DNA of 64,000 nucleotides from Enterococcus larvae (lineage in GTDB: Bacteria > Bacillota > Bacilli > Lactobacillales > Enterococcaceae): NCBI RefSeq assembly GCF_017830045.1, contig NZ_JAEDXU010000001.1, positions 776,898 through 840,897 on the forward strand. Direction: 5' to 3'. Shown one piece after another: positions 30,333 to 39,984 of this stretch. The notes beneath the pieces are model-generated. The model worked only from the letters and a program-made list of their open reading frames with translations. It had not been told where the DNA came from and did not search any database. The position numbers and the translations under genes are program-made. Positions within the stretch are counted from its first letter, which is position 1; every line of letters begins with the position of its first letter.

Positions 30333-30737
30333 TCAATTCACTTTCCTTAAGTTTCCATCATTTTCTGAAAGTCCCTGTTTTTCAGCAATATCTTTGATTC
30401 GATCTGCTTTAGATAGTTCATTTCTTTCTTGTTCAAGCTTTAAGGCTGTTTCTTCTTTTTGAGTAATTTCTGCTTGAGCATCAGTAATTTCATTTGTTGT
30501 TTGAACGATTGCCGTCCTTACCTGTATTGTAAATACTGCAATACTGATAACGGCTCCTAACAAAAGAACTGTTAGAAATTTTTCGAATAGAGAAACGTTT
30601 CTCAAACGTCTCTTAGGAGAGTAGAGCAAGTCATCAGCAGGTTCTGTCTTCTTCACAGGAACCTCTGTTTCGATCACGGCTTCGTCAATAATCTGCATGT
30701 TGTATTGTGTTTCGTCATATTTTTTCAACTCAGCCAT
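30333..30737 (-). CDS. ftsL: Cell-division protein FtsL
   Basis: A 134-aa bitopic protein: cytoplasmic head, one transmembrane helix (FEKFLTVLLLGAVISIAVF) and an extracellular leucine-zipper-like coiled coil with many Glu/Gln/Leu. FtsL partners with DivIB and DivIC and activates the septal synthase. Identity rests on topology and position between rsmH and pbp2x, since FtsL sequence is poorly conserved. The GAGGAGG site selects the ATG at 30737. Confidence 0.87.
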   Translation of the reverse strand: MAELKKYDETQYNMQIIDEAVIETEVPVKKTEPADDLLYSPKRRLRNVSLFEKFLTVLLLGAVISIAVFTIQVRTAIVQTTNEITDAQAEITQKEETALKLEQERNELSKADRIKDIAEKQGLSENDGNLRKVN

Positions 30738-30793
30738 GTCCTGCCCTCCTCGTCTTTTGAAATGTAATGTGTGCACATTACTTAATTGTGTAG

Positions 30794-30877
30794 TGTCAAT
30801 AATTGTTACCTATATAAATTCGGATCAATCTGATCCGTTACTGAGAATGATCCTTGTTGAGCTATTTCTGCTCAACA
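30794..30877 (-). other. Gap between rsmH and ftsL: hairpin plus a TTGACA box
   Basis: The minus strand has a perfect 8-bp hairpin TGTTGAGC/GCTCAACA with a 7-nt loop (30877-30855) shortly after rsmH. It has no T run, so it is not a clean terminator. TTGACA follows at 30799-30794 without an obvious -10 at normal spacing. It may attenuate or process the dcw transcript, but this is speculative. Confidence 0.3.
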
Positions 30878-30897
30878 GCTCGCTATTCTCAACAGAA

Positions 30898-31851
30898 TTA
30901 TTTCTCTTTTATTCTTTCTGCAATTCTCAATTTAGCGCTTCGTGAGCGGTTGTTTTCTTCCAGCTCTTCCTTGCTTGGCAAGATAGGCTTTCTTGTCACG
31001 ACCTTCATCTCAGGCTGAAATTCTTCCGGTATCATTGGAAGGCCTGGCGGCAAATCTTTGACTGAACTGTACTCCTTGAACATCGTTTTCACGATTCTGT
31101 CCTCTAAGGAATGGAATGTGATCACACTGATTCGTCCATCCATATTCAGTAAATCAATTGCTTGCTCTAATGACTCTTCAACAACACTAAGTTCATCATT
31201 CACAGCGATACGAATCGCCTGAAATACTCGCTTAGCAGGATGTCCGCCATTTCTTCTTGCCGGTGCCGGGATTGCTGTTTTGATAATATCAACCAGTTCT
31301 CCTGTTGTTTCGATTGCACGTTTCTCACGAACCCGCTCAATCTCTCTGGCAATCTGCTTTGAAAATTTTTCTTCCCCATAACGGAAAAAAATCTTTATCA
31401 GTTCCTGATAAGAATAGTCATTCACTACCTCATAGGCACTTAGCTCCGCACTCTGATCCATCCGCATATCTAAAGGAGCATCTTTGTGGTAGCTAAATCC
31501 TCGTTCTGCTTCATCCAATTGTGGAGAGGAAACACCAAGGTCGTAAAGTACGCCGTCTACGCCGTACACACCAAGGTCAGCCAATCTGTCCTTCAAATAA
31601 CGAAAATTTGATTTAACAAATGTGACCATCCCTTTGTCAACATATTCTTTTAATCGTTGCGCCGCAAAATCCAATGCTTTCTGATCCTGATCAAAAGCAT
31701 ACAGATGCCCGGTTTCATCTAATTGGGACAATAAATACTCACTGTGACCTGCGCCGCCTAGCGTACAGTCAACGTAAACCCCATTTTTCTTAATTGCCAA
31801 TCCATCTACTGTCTCTTTTAACAGTACAGTATAATGCTGAAACTCCACCAT
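30898..31851 (-). CDS. rsmH: 16S rRNA (cytosine-1402-N4) methyltransferase RsmH (MraW)
   Basis: SAM-dependent methyltransferase for C1402 of 16S rRNA. The 317-aa protein has [11 protein letters not shown], the SAM loop [14 protein letters not shown] (about 29-42), [21 protein letters not shown] and the late [10 protein letters not shown] motif. Its place right after mraZ is standard for the dcw cluster. Confidence 0.97.
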   Translation of the reverse strand: MVEFQHYTVLLKETVDGLAIKKNGVYVDCTLGGAGHSEYLLSQLDETGHLYAFDQDQKALDFAAQRLKEYVDKGMVTFVKSNFRYLKDRLADLGVYGVDGVLYDLGVSSPQLDEAERGFSYHKDAPLDMRMDQSAELSAYEVVNDYSYQELIKIFFRYGEEKFSKQIAREIERVREKRAIETTGELVDIIKTAIPAPARRNGGHPAKRVFQAIRIAVNDELSVVEESLEQAIDLLNMDGRISVITFHSLEDRIVKTMFKEYSSVKDLPPGLPMIPEEFQPEMKVVTRKPILPSKEELEENNRSRSAKLRIAERIKEK

Positions 31852-31866
31852 CTATGCTCCTCATCC

Positions 31867-32298
31867 TTAAAAACCAAAATCAATCATTGTCTCTGCAATC
31901 TCATCAAAATTCTCTTCTGCTTCTGTTGAAAATGCTGCCCATCGCTCTTCGTCCCAAATCTCAATTCGATTGGAAACCCCTATGATGACACAGCCTTTTT
32001 CAAGCTTTCCATGTGTACGCAGCGTTGCAGGAATATTGATTCTTCCCTGTTTATCTACCTCACACTCTGTCGCAGCGGAATAAAAAAAGCGGACGAAAGT
32101 ACGGGCATCTTTCTTTGCTAACGGCATTTCTTTCAACTTTTCTTCTAATATTGCCCATTCTGATAAAGGATAGCCAAACAGACACCCATCCATCCCTCTT
32201 GTAACAATAAACTTCTCTCCAAGTTCATCTCGAAGTTTGGCTGGAACGATCAATCTGCCTTTGGCATCAATATTATGTTGAAATTCGCCGATCAACAT
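31867..32298 (-). CDS. mraZ: Transcriptional regulator MraZ
   Basis: A 143-aa AbrB-like DNA-binding protein that controls its own dcw operon in the species tested. It has the two internal repeats with DxxGR motifs, [15 protein letters not shown] (about 8-22) and [15 protein letters not shown] (about 80-94). The frame is open further upstream, but [15 protein letters not shown] is the conserved start. The ribosome site is weak. Its probable operator lies 20-66 nt upstream. Confidence 0.96.
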   Translation of the reverse strand: MLIGEFQHNIDAKGRLIVPAKLRDELGEKFIVTRGMDGCLFGYPLSEWAILEEKLKEMPLAKKDARTFVRFFYSAATECEVDKQGRINIPATLRTHGKLEKGCVIIGVSNRIEIWDEERWAAFSTEAEENFDEIAETMIDFGF

Positions 32299-32317
32299 AG
32301 CTGATTTCCCCGCTTTT

Positions 32318-32364
32318 CCACTTGATAGAAACAGTCTACCACATTCCACCACTTTCTACCACTT
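32318..32364 (-). promoter_or_regulatory. MraZ-box operator repeats
   Basis: Three consecutive decamers AAGTGGTAGA, AAGTGGTGGA and ATGTGGTAGA, exactly 10 nt apart (starting at 32364, 32354 and 32344). A fourth AAGTGG follows at 32323 after one degenerate unit. Tandem GTGG/TGGG-type repeats with short spacers in front of mraZ are the known binding sites of the MraZ ring. Confidence 0.75.
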
Positions 32365-32424
32365 AAAACCGGAAAACTTCCCCCAATTAGCTGTTATTTA
32401 AAAAGTTTGTAATATTTGACCTTT

Positions 32425-32453
32425 TTTATATTTCTAACAGAAAACGCAACCAA
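32425..32453 (-). promoter_or_regulatory. Predicted mraZ/dcw promoter
   Basis: TTGGTT (32453-32448), a 17-nt spacer and TATAAA (32430-32425). The start would be near 32418, so the MraZ repeats would lie in the early leader, where bound protein could block elongation or translation. Confidence 0.45.
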
Positions 32454-32489
32454 CGTTTATATCCCGCGCTTTCTTTATTGATCTCCTAA

Positions 32490-32861
32490 CTAAAATAGAT
32501 AATGACCGATATTTGTCAAAATCAGAAACGCATAAACAAGAAGAACCAGCAAAAAGTTCAGACGCCAGAACATCTTGAAAAACCGACCATAGATCAATTC
32601 CCCGTAGTAATATGCTTGAAACAAAGCAACACAGATCCCTAATAATAAAATCGAGATAAACATATAGGGAATGATCGTCTGATTATAAGTATCCTTAGAT
32701 AAGGCATGCAGACCGATCAGTAAAAATGGAATGGAAATATCCGGAGCCTTGATTTTATAGCGTTCCGCCAAATTTAATCTAGTAACAAGATAATTTGCCG
32801 CAAACAAAACGACAACCGGAAAAACATACCAAAGAAGCATAACAATTGAAAAAGAGACCAT
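32490..32861 (-). CDS. DUF3397 family membrane protein
   Basis: A 123-aa protein with four predicted membrane helices, of unknown function. It matches the DUF3397 type (hydrophobic, about 120 aa) commonly found just before mraZ in lactobacilli and enterococci. The TTG at 32870 is rejected in favour of ATG at 32861 because AAAGGA is too close to the TTG. The 190-nt gap to mraZ holds the dcw promoter. Confidence 0.75.
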   Translation of the reverse strand: MVSFSIVMLLWYVFPVVVLFAANYLVTRLNLAERYKIKAPDISIPFLLIGLHALSKDTYNQTIIPYMFISILLLGICVALFQAYYYGELIYGRFFKMFWRLNFLLVLLVYAFLILTNIGHYLF

Positions 32862-32977
32862 CCCAAACAATTCCTTTCATAACACTTGATTTAAATATAC
32901 TTTATTTAGTTTACATACATGTTTCATTTCCTTTAAAAATTCATGCCTAAATAATACTATTTTACAAGGCAATCAGT

Positions 32978-33006
32978 TCCTAAACAAGTAGTATATAGCT
33001 TATAAT
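32978..33006 (+). promoter_or_regulatory. Predicted promoter of the CorA-like gene
   Basis: A perfect -10 TATAAT at 33001-33006, 17 nt after a poor -35 (TCCTAA). It lies 37 nt before the start codon. Confidence 0.45.
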
Positions 33007-33042
33007 GAAAATAGTTACCAAAATCAAAAGGAGGCAGCACCA

Positions 33043-33999
33043 GTGATCACTTATTTAAAAAGGGAAAACCAACAGTTTATTCATGAAAATACAGATAGCG
33101 ACGAGGTCAAATGGATCATCGTAGAGTCTCCTGCACGTGATGAGATCGACCAGCTGATTTCCACCTATCATTTACCTTCTGATTATGTGACCAGTGTTCT
33201 TGATGAAAATGAAAAAGCACGATCTGAGGGTAACTGGCACGATATCAGTGAGCGTGCTGCACTGATCCTGATTCAATTTCCAAAGGCATCGGTCAGCCCA
33301 AGCGGCTATATGCAGCTGAATACGTACCCTCTCTCTGTCATTCGAACAAAAGAAAACAAGATCATTACAATCACTGATCAGTCTACTGATTTTATTGAAA
33401 AAGTCAAAATGAATGGCCTTCAGGATTCTGAGCTTTCGGTACACAGCACCTTGCTCTTCCGGCTGCTCTGGGAGATTTCAAAAAGCTTTAACGGCTTTCT
33501 TTCCAAAGTCATTGCAGAAATCGGCCACCTTGAAGGTGAATTAAAAATAGCTACAGAAAACAGCCAGTTGTATCAAATGATGGATATTCAAAAAAGTCTG
33601 GTTTATTTTGAGTCGGCTCTTTCCGAAAATATCAATGTCGTCAAACGTCTTTACGATGATAGGGAAAGCCCAGACTCATATGATCATCTTCCCCATCTGC
33701 ATGATATTCTCGTTGAAATGAAGCAAGGACTGACAACAACCAGTATTCAGCTTAAGCTTGTTGACCAAATCAGCAATACCTTTTCATCCATTGTATCCAA
33801 CAATCTGAATATCGTCATGAAGATCCTGACATCCTTGACGATTGTCCTGACGATCCCAACTATCATCGGCGGAGTTTACGGAATGAATATCAAGTTGCCT
33901 TTTGCAAACCGAGAAGATGCCTTTCTCTGGATTTTCCTTATCACATCGTTTCTTTGCGGTGCTGTCATCTATTTTTTAAAGAAAAGGAATCTTCTTTAA
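33043..33999 (+). CDS. CorA-family divalent cation transporter
   Basis: A 318-aa protein with a large cytoplasmic alpha/beta and helical domain and two C-terminal transmembrane helices. The first helix ends in the YGMN motif (YGMNIKLPF, about 283), the selectivity filter that defines CorA channels for Mg2+ and related ions. The tail KKRNLL is basic. A GGAGG site precedes the ATG. The substrate is not certain from sequence: Mg2+, Co2+ or Zn2+ are possible. Confidence 0.88.
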   Translation: MITYLKRENQQFIHENTDSDEVKWIIVESPARDEIDQLISTYHLPSDYVTSVLDENEKARSEGNWHDISERAALILIQFPKASVSPSGYMQLNTYPLSVIRTKENKIITITDQSTDFIEKVKMNGLQDSELSVHSTLLFRLLWEISKSFNGFLSKVIAEIGHLEGELKIATENSQLYQMMDIQKSLVYFESALSENINVVKRLYDDRESPDSYDHLPHLHDILVEMKQGLTTTSIQLKLVDQISNTFSSIVSNNLNIVMKILTSLTIVLTIPTIIGGVYGMNIKLPFANREDAFLWIFLITSFLCGAVIYFLKKRNLL

Positions 34000-34010
34000 T
34001 TTTTTTATTG

Positions 34011-34030
34011 CCTCCTTTTATAAAAGGAGG
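34011..34030 (+). other. Perfect 20-bp palindrome containing an AGGAGG site
   Basis: CCTCCTTTTA/TAAAAGGAGG directly after the CorA-like gene and ahead of the DUF4044 gene. RNA pairing would hide the AGGAGG. The next start codon is followed at once by a stop (ATGTAA at 34035-34040). Confidence 0.5.
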
Positions 34031-34063
34031 TAAAATGTAAAGAGGCAAAGGATGTGAATAATA

Positions 34064-34177
34064 GTGGAAAAGAAGAAAACCAGTACATTCTCGAAAGTCA
34101 CAAAAGTAGTTGTTTGGCTGATGCTGATTGCCATTATCGGTTCAACGCTAGTCACCGTGATCTCGACTTTTAGATAA
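34064..34177 (+). CDS. DUF4044-type single-pass membrane micropeptide
   Basis: A 37-aa protein starting with GTG: MEKKKTSTFSKVTKVVVWLM..., one hydrophobic helix and a short tail ending STFR. A Lys-rich head plus VVVWLMLIA helix fits the DUF4044 family of tiny Lactobacillales proteins of unknown role. The ribosome site (AAAGG) is about 12 nt away, and ATG-TGA lies between it and the GTG, so expression may be weak or reinitiation-dependent. Confidence 0.6.
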   Translation: MEKKKTSTFSKVTKVVVWLMLIAIIGSTLVTVISTFR

Positions 34178-34271
34178 GAACAAGACAGAATTGTTTTACA
34201 TAAGATGCTGTTTATTCCAATTTAAAAATAAACGATGGTGCAGCGATTTTTGTACTGCCCTTCGTTTTCCA

Positions 34272-34310
34272 AAGAAAAGCAGTTGGCTCATCAGAACCAA
34301 CTGCTTTTTT
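34272..34310. terminator. Bidirectional terminator between DUF4044 gene and recN
   Basis: AAAAGCAGTTGG/CCAACTGCTTTTTT hairpin with A and T runs on either side, between two converging genes. Confidence 0.85.
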
Positions 34311-34318
34311 ATTGATGA

Positions 34319-36007
34319 TCAACGTTTTTCCTTCTGAGCCATGTTCAGAAGTTCTTTGGCATGCTCCATCGTCAGAGGAGTGATTTCACTTCCGGCAAGC
34401 ATACGAGCAATTTCCTTTGTTCGCTCTTCTCCGGAAAGCATAATCACACGGGTTTCTGTCCGATCAGCGATGATCTCTTTTGAAATGAAGTATTGATAGT
34501 CCGCAACCGCTGCAACCTGAGGTAAATGAGTAATACATAGAACTTGTGATTCACTTGATATCTGATAGATTTTATCTGCGATCGCCTGGGCTACTCGACC
34601 ACTGACCCCAGTGTCCACTTCATCAAATACAATACTCGTGATCCCCTGTGTTTTTGAAAAAATTGTTTTCAACGCCAGCATGACCCGTGACAATTCTCCG
34701 CCAGAAGCAACCTTGACCAACGGTTTCAACGGCTCCCCCGGATTTGTCGTGATATAAAATTCTACCTTATCCAAACCATCCTCTGTCAACACGACTTCCG
34801 GCTGTTCCAGAAAGCGAACTTCAAACAATGTTCGTTCCATATATAGCCCTTTCAGCTCATCTAAAATACTCTTTTCAAGAGTTGCTGCTGCTTTTTTGCG
34901 TATGGCGCTAAGCTGATTGCCGATTTTTTCAACCTGCTGCTGCTTTTCTACTAATATTTGCTCAAGCTCATCTGCTTTCCCATCAAGCAGTCCATTTTCA
35001 GCAAGTTCTTCCGTGATTTCTTCATAATAGGACAAAACAGCTGCTACAGATTCGCCGTATTTTCTTTTGAGCTGACGAATCAGTTCCAGACGATTCTCTA
35101 CTTCATCCAATCTGTTTTCATCTAGTTCCAACTGTCCCAGATGACGAGCCAAATCAGCACTAGCCTCCTGTAGTTGGTAGTAACCGTTTTGAACAGTTTC
35201 TGAAATCGATTGATAATCCGGGTCCAGCATTTCAATCGTCGCAAGTTCATTCATCGCATAAGCAATATTGTCCAAGCTGCTGCTTTCTTCACTGTTGATT
35301 GCTTCGTAGCTGCCGGCAAGAGCATCTGCGATTTTTTGAAAATTCGCTAACTTGTTTCGTTCATCGATCAGCGCTTCTTCTTCTCCCAACTGTAATTTAG
35401 CTTCTGCAATTTCATTACTCTGGAACTGCAGCATATCGATTCGCTGAGCGAAGGCCTTTTCATTATTCTGAAGATTTCGTACCTTTTTTTCCAACTGCCG
35501 ATATTCCTGATAAGCCGTTGTATACGTCAACTTGATTTTATGCAATTCATTGTCGCCAAAATCATCCAGCATTCCCAGGTGTCTTTCGCTGTTCATCAGT
35601 TCCTGATGTTCATTCTGTCCGTGAATATCCACTAGAAATTCACCGATTTTTCGAAGCATGGCGATCGTGATGATCCGCCCGTTAACTCGACAGATATTCT
35701 TTCCTGATGTAAAAATATCCCGTTGCAGGATCAGCACATTTTCTTCTTGATCGATCCCCTGCTCATCCAGCAGTACCGCAAGCTCGGGATGCTCCGGCAA
35801 AGCAAACAATCCTTCCAAGGTACATTTTGAAGCGCCTTGCCGAATAAAGTCACTGGACCCTCGTCCGCCAGTCAACAGACCGACTGCATCAATAATGATT
35901 GATTTTCCAGCACCGGTCTCCCCTGTAAGTACCGTCATTCCTTTTTGAAATTCAAGCTCAAGTGAAGAGATTATTGCAAAATTCTTTACTGAAAGCTGCT
36001 GCAGCAT
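34319..36007 (-). CDS. recN: DNA repair protein RecN
   Basis: SMC-like ATPase that acts early at double-strand breaks. The 562-aa protein has Walker A GETGAGKSIIIDA (about 30-42), two coiled-coil arms (about 150-370), the ABC signature SGGELSRVMLALK and Walker B IVFDEVDTGVSG. It is the last gene after argR (19 nt). Confidence 0.97.
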   Translation of the reverse strand: MLQQLSVKNFAIISSLELEFQKGMTVLTGETGAGKSIIIDAVGLLTGGRGSSDFIRQGASKCTLEGLFALPEHPELAVLLDEQGIDQEENVLILQRDIFTSGKNICRVNGRIITIAMLRKIGEFLVDIHGQNEHQELMNSERHLGMLDDFGDNELHKIKLTYTTAYQEYRQLEKKVRNLQNNEKAFAQRIDMLQFQSNEIAEAKLQLGEEEALIDERNKLANFQKIADALAGSYEAINSEESSSLDNIAYAMNELATIEMLDPDYQSISETVQNGYYQLQEASADLARHLGQLELDENRLDEVENRLELIRQLKRKYGESVAAVLSYYEEITEELAENGLLDGKADELEQILVEKQQQVEKIGNQLSAIRKKAAATLEKSILDELKGLYMERTLFEVRFLEQPEVVLTEDGLDKVEFYITTNPGEPLKPLVKVASGGELSRVMLALKTIFSKTQGITSIVFDEVDTGVSGRVAQAIADKIYQISSESQVLCITHLPQVAAVADYQYFISKEIIADRTETRVIMLSGEERTKEIARMLAGSEITPLTMEHAKELLNMAQKEKR

Positions 36008-36026
36008 ATCTTGTCACCTCTGATCA

Positions 36027-36476
36027 TCATAAGTATTTGAAAAATTCTTCTCTTAAAAATCGTGCGTCCTCTTCGGTCCGAGCTACCATCAAAATACTGT
36101 CATCATCACAAATCGTTGAAAAAAGCTGTTCTTTATATTGCTTTTCAATCAAGTCAGCAGATGCTTTTGCATTCCCCGGAATGGTATGTAAAACAACAAA
36201 TTTCTCCATCTGATCAACAGAAACAAATGCTTCCTTCATCAGCTTTTCCAGACGCTGTGAGGTATTCTCCTTTGTTTCGACCGGTATACTGTAGCGGTAA
36301 CGATTATCTGCCGAAGGGACCTTTACCAGCTTCATCTCTTTGATATCACGTGAAATTGTCGCTTGCGTGACTTCAACGCCTTTTTCCTGAAGTAAGGCAA
36401 CAAAGTCCTCCTGCTTTTGTATATTATTGTCTGCAAGCAGACGTGCGATCATTCGATGACGATCTTTCTTCCTCAT
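36027..36476 (-). CDS. argR: Arginine repressor ArgR/AhrC
   Basis: A 149-aa hexameric regulator. N-terminal winged helix with VTQATISRDIKEMKLVKV (about 36-53) and a C-terminal arginine-binding domain with VLHTIPGNAKASADLIE and the DDSILM segment. The argR-recN order is conserved in Bacillota. Whether it controls the arcD-arcT pair at 46-49 kb is unknown. Confidence 0.95.
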   Translation of the reverse strand: MRKKDRHRMIARLLADNNIQKQEDFVALLQEKGVEVTQATISRDIKEMKLVKVPSADNRYRYSIPVETKENTSQRLEKLMKEAFVSVDQMEKFVVLHTIPGNAKASADLIEKQYKEQLFSTICDDDSILMVARTEEDARFLREEFFKYL

Positions 36477-36623
36477 ACTAAACTACTCCTTTTCAGGTTC
36501 ATTTCCTTTTTATCATAGCCTATTTTTTTCTCTTTTTAAAGCAATAAAAAGTGCTTTTCTAATTTTTCACGATTCTATCAAGTAGTAAAAGGATTTTCAT
36601 ATATAGCTTTCCTGCAAAGATAA

Positions 36624-36669
36624 ACAAAAAAACTGAGCCAGAACAGCACTGTGCCGTCTCTGCCTCAGT
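36624..36669 (-). terminator. Terminator between tlyA and argR
   Basis: On the minus strand ACTGAGGCAGA...CTGGCTCAGT with an inner GGCAC/GTGCT stem, followed by seven T. It separates the folD-tlyA operon from argR-recN. Confidence 0.75.
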
Positions 36670-36676
36670 ATAAAAA

Positions 36677-37495
36677 TCAGTGTTCACCTTTCAGCTCCTG
36701 ATGGGCGCGTTGGACAATCTCTTCTATGCTTACCTCAGAAGCGATCGCTCCTTCTTTTGCTGAGACCAAATGAACTAGAAATTCAATATTACCTTCCCCG
36801 CCAGTAATCGGGGAATAATCCAGAGCATCTACCTGATACCCGTGATTAGCTGAGAAGGTCAAGATATCTTCAAGAACAGCTTGATGAACTGTAGGATCAC
36901 GAACAATCCCTTTTTTCCCAACCTGTTCTTTTCCAGCTTCAAACTGAGGCTTGATCAGTGCAACCACATCTCCTCCTGGCTTCAATATCTCGTGAAGCGG
37001 AGGCAGAATCAATCGTAAAGAAATAAAGGAAACATCAATCGTTGCAATCTCCGGCTGTCCTTTCGTAAAGTCTTCAAGTTTACTGTAACGGAAATTCGTC
37101 CGCTCCATGACTTCGACCCGCTCATCCTGTCGGATTTTCCAAGCCAGCTGATTGTAGCCGACATCCAAGGCATAGCTGAGCTTTGCACCATTTTGCAGGG
37201 CAACATCTGTAAAACCGCCTGTTGAAGAGCCGATATCCAGCATGATTTTATCCTTCACATCCACTGAAAAAACCTTCAGAGCTTTTTCCAGCTTGAGCCC
37301 TCCCCTTGAAACATAAGGAAGAACCTGTCCTTTGATATGAAGTGCTGTTTCTATATCTATCTTTTCTCCCGGCTTATCCAGCCGCTCATTTTTTCCGTCA
37401 TAAACCAATCCGGCCATCACTGCACGTTTAGCTTTTTCTCTTGTTTCAAACAGCCCTTGATTAAAGGCTAGAACATCTACACGTTCTTTTTTCAT
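36677..37495 (-). CDS. tlyA: TlyA family rRNA 2'-O-methyltransferase
   Basis: A 272-aa protein with an N-terminal S4 RNA-binding domain (residues 1-60) and an FtsJ-like methyltransferase domain with LDIGSSTGGFTD (about 85-96). TlyA enzymes 2'-O-methylate rRNA; the older name haemolysin is misleading. It lies 14 nt after ispA in the folD-xse-ispA operon. Confidence 0.93.
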   Translation of the reverse strand: MKKERVDVLAFNQGLFETREKAKRAVMAGLVYDGKNERLDKPGEKIDIETALHIKGQVLPYVSRGGLKLEKALKVFSVDVKDKIMLDIGSSTGGFTDVALQNGAKLSYALDVGYNQLAWKIRQDERVEVMERTNFRYSKLEDFTKGQPEIATIDVSFISLRLILPPLHEILKPGGDVVALIKPQFEAGKEQVGKKGIVRDPTVHQAVLEDILTFSANHGYQVDALDYSPITGGEGNIEFLVHLVSAKEGAIASEVSIEEIVQRAHQELKGEH

Positions 37496-37508
37496 GCGCT
37501 ATTCTCCC

Positions 37509-38399
37509 TCACTGAAGCTCAAGCTGCTTTAAGATTCCCTGAAGCAGTTCCGGCTGAAATTCACTATTATTCTGTTGGATATCCAACAGCTGGTCATTTG
37601 CCAAGGTCATCTGTTCCTCGAAGGCTTTCGTCGCTCCCTCAATTCCCAACAGCCCAGGATAAGTACTTTTATGGAGCGTTTCATCTCTTCCAACTTGTTT
37701 GCCCAGCTCTTCCTCTGAGCTGGTAGCATCCAACAAATCATCTCTGATTTGAAAAGCTAAACCTAAATGCTTAGCAAAATCACCCAACAGCGCAACGATC
37801 GCTTCCGTCTGATCAGCAAGAATCCCCCCTGCCAACAAAGCAAATTCGATCAATGCTCCTGTTTTTCTTTCATGAACCTCAATCAGCTCTTCCAGTGTAA
37901 GTGAACGTGTTTCGCCTTGAAGATCTCCTGCCTGACCAGAAACCATTCCCTCTGTCCCTGCCGCCTTGGTCAATAATTGAATCAAAAGCACCTTCTCATC
38001 CATTTCCAGCTGACTTAAAGCAAGCAGCTGAAATGCTGCCGTCAGTAAGCCGTCACCGGCTAAGATAGCATGTGCATCTCCATAGATTTTATGGTTGGTA
38101 GGCTTCCCTCTTCGCAAGTCGTCATCATCCATCGCCGGCAGATCATCATGAATCAATGAATACGTATGGATCATCTCCAGTGCAGCTGCAGCCTGAAAAT
38201 CTTTTTTCTCCAGCTCTTTGCCGAAGGATAACACAACTGCAAGTAACAATAACGGCCGCAGTCGTTTACCTCCTGATTGAACAGAATACAACATACTTTC
38301 TTTCAGGTATGTATTGGCAGTATATTTTTCAAGAAAAGCAGTCATTTCTTCTTCGATTAGAGGGATATGCTGCTGTTGAAATTGACTGAATTCCGTCAT
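37509..38399 (-). CDS. ispA: Geranyl/farnesyl diphosphate synthase
   Basis: A 296-aa trans-prenyltransferase making FPP from IPP and DMAPP for undecaprenyl phosphate and other isoprenoids. First Asp-rich motif [14 protein letters not shown] (about 82-95), GKRLRP at the IPP site and second Asp motif QIRDDLLD (about 218-225). Start overlaps the xseB stop by 4 nt. Confidence 0.96.
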   Translation of the reverse strand: MTEFSQFQQQHIPLIEEEMTAFLEKYTANTYLKESMLYSVQSGGKRLRPLLLLAVVLSFGKELEKKDFQAAAALEMIHTYSLIHDDLPAMDDDDLRRGKPTNHKIYGDAHAILAGDGLLTAAFQLLALSQLEMDEKVLLIQLLTKAAGTEGMVSGQAGDLQGETRSLTLEELIEVHERKTGALIEFALLAGGILADQTEAIVALLGDFAKHLGLAFQIRDDLLDATSSEEELGKQVGRDETLHKSTYPGLLGIEGATKAFEEQMTLANDQLLDIQQNNSEFQPELLQGILKQLELQ

Positions 38400-38626
38400 G
38401 CCTGTTCACTCTCTTCAAAAGGGATTTCTTCGTTTGTTTCCGACATCATTTTTGTCAGTGTTTTTTCTGCTTTTTCCAGCGTATCCTGACAATGTTTGCT
38501 CAAAAGCATTCCTTTTTGAAAGGCATCTAATGCTTCTTCCAAAGGAACATCGCCTCTTTCCAGACGTTGGACGATTTCTTCCAGTTCATTCAATGATTCT
38601 TCGAATGTTGCTTCTTTTTTAGGCAT
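38396..38626 (-). CDS. xseB: Exodeoxyribonuclease VII small subunit
   Basis: A 76-aa helical-hairpin protein: [20 protein letters not shown], then [19 protein letters not shown], the family consensus. It forms the multi-copy arm of ExoVII with XseA. The ATG at 38626 has GAAGGAG; it overlaps the end of xseA by 4 nt inside a translationally coupled run. Confidence 0.96.
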   Translation of the reverse strand: MPKKEATFEESLNELEEIVQRLERGDVPLEEALDAFQKGMLLSKHCQDTLEKAEKTLTKMMSETNEEIPFEESEQA

Positions 38627-38630
38627 CTCT

Positions 38631-39974
38631 TTACTCCTTCTCAAATCGTTCTATATCAATTACAGCTGCACGGATTTTCCCGTCACTATAGTGGATCGTC
38701 ACTTGATCCTCTTTGTTCAATTCCTCTACTGACTTTACAACGGTCTCTTCTTTGGTTGTATAGCTGTAGCCCCGTCCCATGATCTTCAATGGACTAAGCA
38801 AATCCAACTGCTGAATAGCAGACACCAGTCGCTGCTGACGAGTCTCCATATAATGTGTCATCCGCTCATTCAATCGTCGATCGATGAACGCCAGCTGCTG
38901 AGCAGTTTCTCTGATTCGCCCTGAAGGGTTCTGCTGCTCCAACCGATTGGCAATGCGTTGCTTATCCTGGTACTTCTCATGGTAGATTGTCTGCATACTT
39001 TGACTTAATCGCTGGGTCATTTTATCCAGCTTTACCTGTTGTCCTTCATATAAACGATCCGGTTGAAGAAAAACGTAGGAATTACGTAGTCGCTTAAAGC
39101 GCTCGTTCTTTTGCTGCAGCTGATAGAGAAAACTTTGCTCCAAGCGAGTCTGCTTCTCTCTGATCCGCAAAAGCTCTTCTGCCAATACCGGCACAGCCAG
39201 TTCAGCGGCAGCTGTCGGTGTCGCAGCTCGAACATCTGCCACTAGATCAGCGATCGTCACATCGGTCTCATGCCCGACAGATGAAATGACTGGTATCTCC
39301 GTTTGATAAATGGCTCTGGCAACCTGTTCTTCATTGAAGGGCCACAAGTCTTCGATCGAACCACCACCACGCCCGATGATCAAGGTATCAAAATCTCCCT
39401 GTTCTTCCACCCGATGAATGTTCCGAACAATATCCGCTGCAGCCTGATCCCCCTGAACCAGCGTTGGAAACAGCACCAGTTGAGCGATTGGGTATCTGCG
39501 TTTTACCGTAGTTATGATATCCCTGATAACTGCCCCACTTGGACTGGTAACAACAGCAATGCGTTTCGGGTATCTCGGCAACGGCTTCTTGATTCCATTG
39601 AAAAGTCCTTCTTTCGACAGCTTTTCCTTCAGCTCGGCTAAAGCCTGATAAAGTGCGCCTACACCGTCTGGCTCCATATGTTCTATATAGATCTGATAAG
39701 AACCGCCATTTTCATAAAGTGAAATACGTCCGACAACTAGAACCTTCATGCCTTCTTTTGGCTGGAATTTCAATTTCTGGAACGCTGATTTGAACATGAT
39801 CGCAGAAATTTTTGCCCGATCATCCTTCAAGCTGAAATACTGGTGCGCATTGGCCCGCAAGCGAAAATTAGAGATTTCACCAGTCAAGTACACCCTTCCC
39901 AGATAAGGATCTGCATCAAATTTTCGTTTTAAATATTTAGTTAATGCAGTTACTGTCAAATACTGCTGCGTCAT
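38631..39974 (-). CDS. xseA: Exodeoxyribonuclease VII large subunit
   Basis: A 447-aa nuclease that degrades single-stranded DNA. N-terminal OB fold ([28 protein letters not shown]), a nuclease domain with [32 protein letters not shown] and ISSVGHETD, and a long coiled coil. An upstream in-frame GTG at 39983 is less well spaced from GGGTGAG than the ATG at 39974. Confidence 0.95.
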   Translation of the reverse strand: MTQQYLTVTALTKYLKRKFDADPYLGRVYLTGEISNFRLRANAHQYFSLKDDRAKISAIMFKSAFQKLKFQPKEGMKVLVVGRISLYENGGSYQIYIEHMEPDGVGALYQALAELKEKLSKEGLFNGIKKPLPRYPKRIAVVTSPSGAVIRDIITTVKRRYPIAQLVLFPTLVQGDQAAADIVRNIHRVEEQGDFDTLIIGRGGGSIEDLWPFNEEQVARAIYQTEIPVISSVGHETDVTIADLVADVRAATPTAAAELAVPVLAEELLRIREKQTRLEQSFLYQLQQKNERFKRLRNSYVFLQPDRLYEGQQVKLDKMTQRLSQSMQTIYHEKYQDKQRIANRLEQQNPSGRIRETAQQLAFIDRRLNERMTHYMETRQQRLVSAIQQLDLLSPLKIMGRGYSYTTKEETVVKSVEELNKEDQVTIHYSDGKIRAAVIDIERFEKE

Positions 39975-39984
39975 TGTACTCACC

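Noticed and set aside
30794..30877. Strong terminator between rsmH and ftsL
   Set aside because: The hairpin has no T run, and the dcw genes on both sides are normally one transcript.
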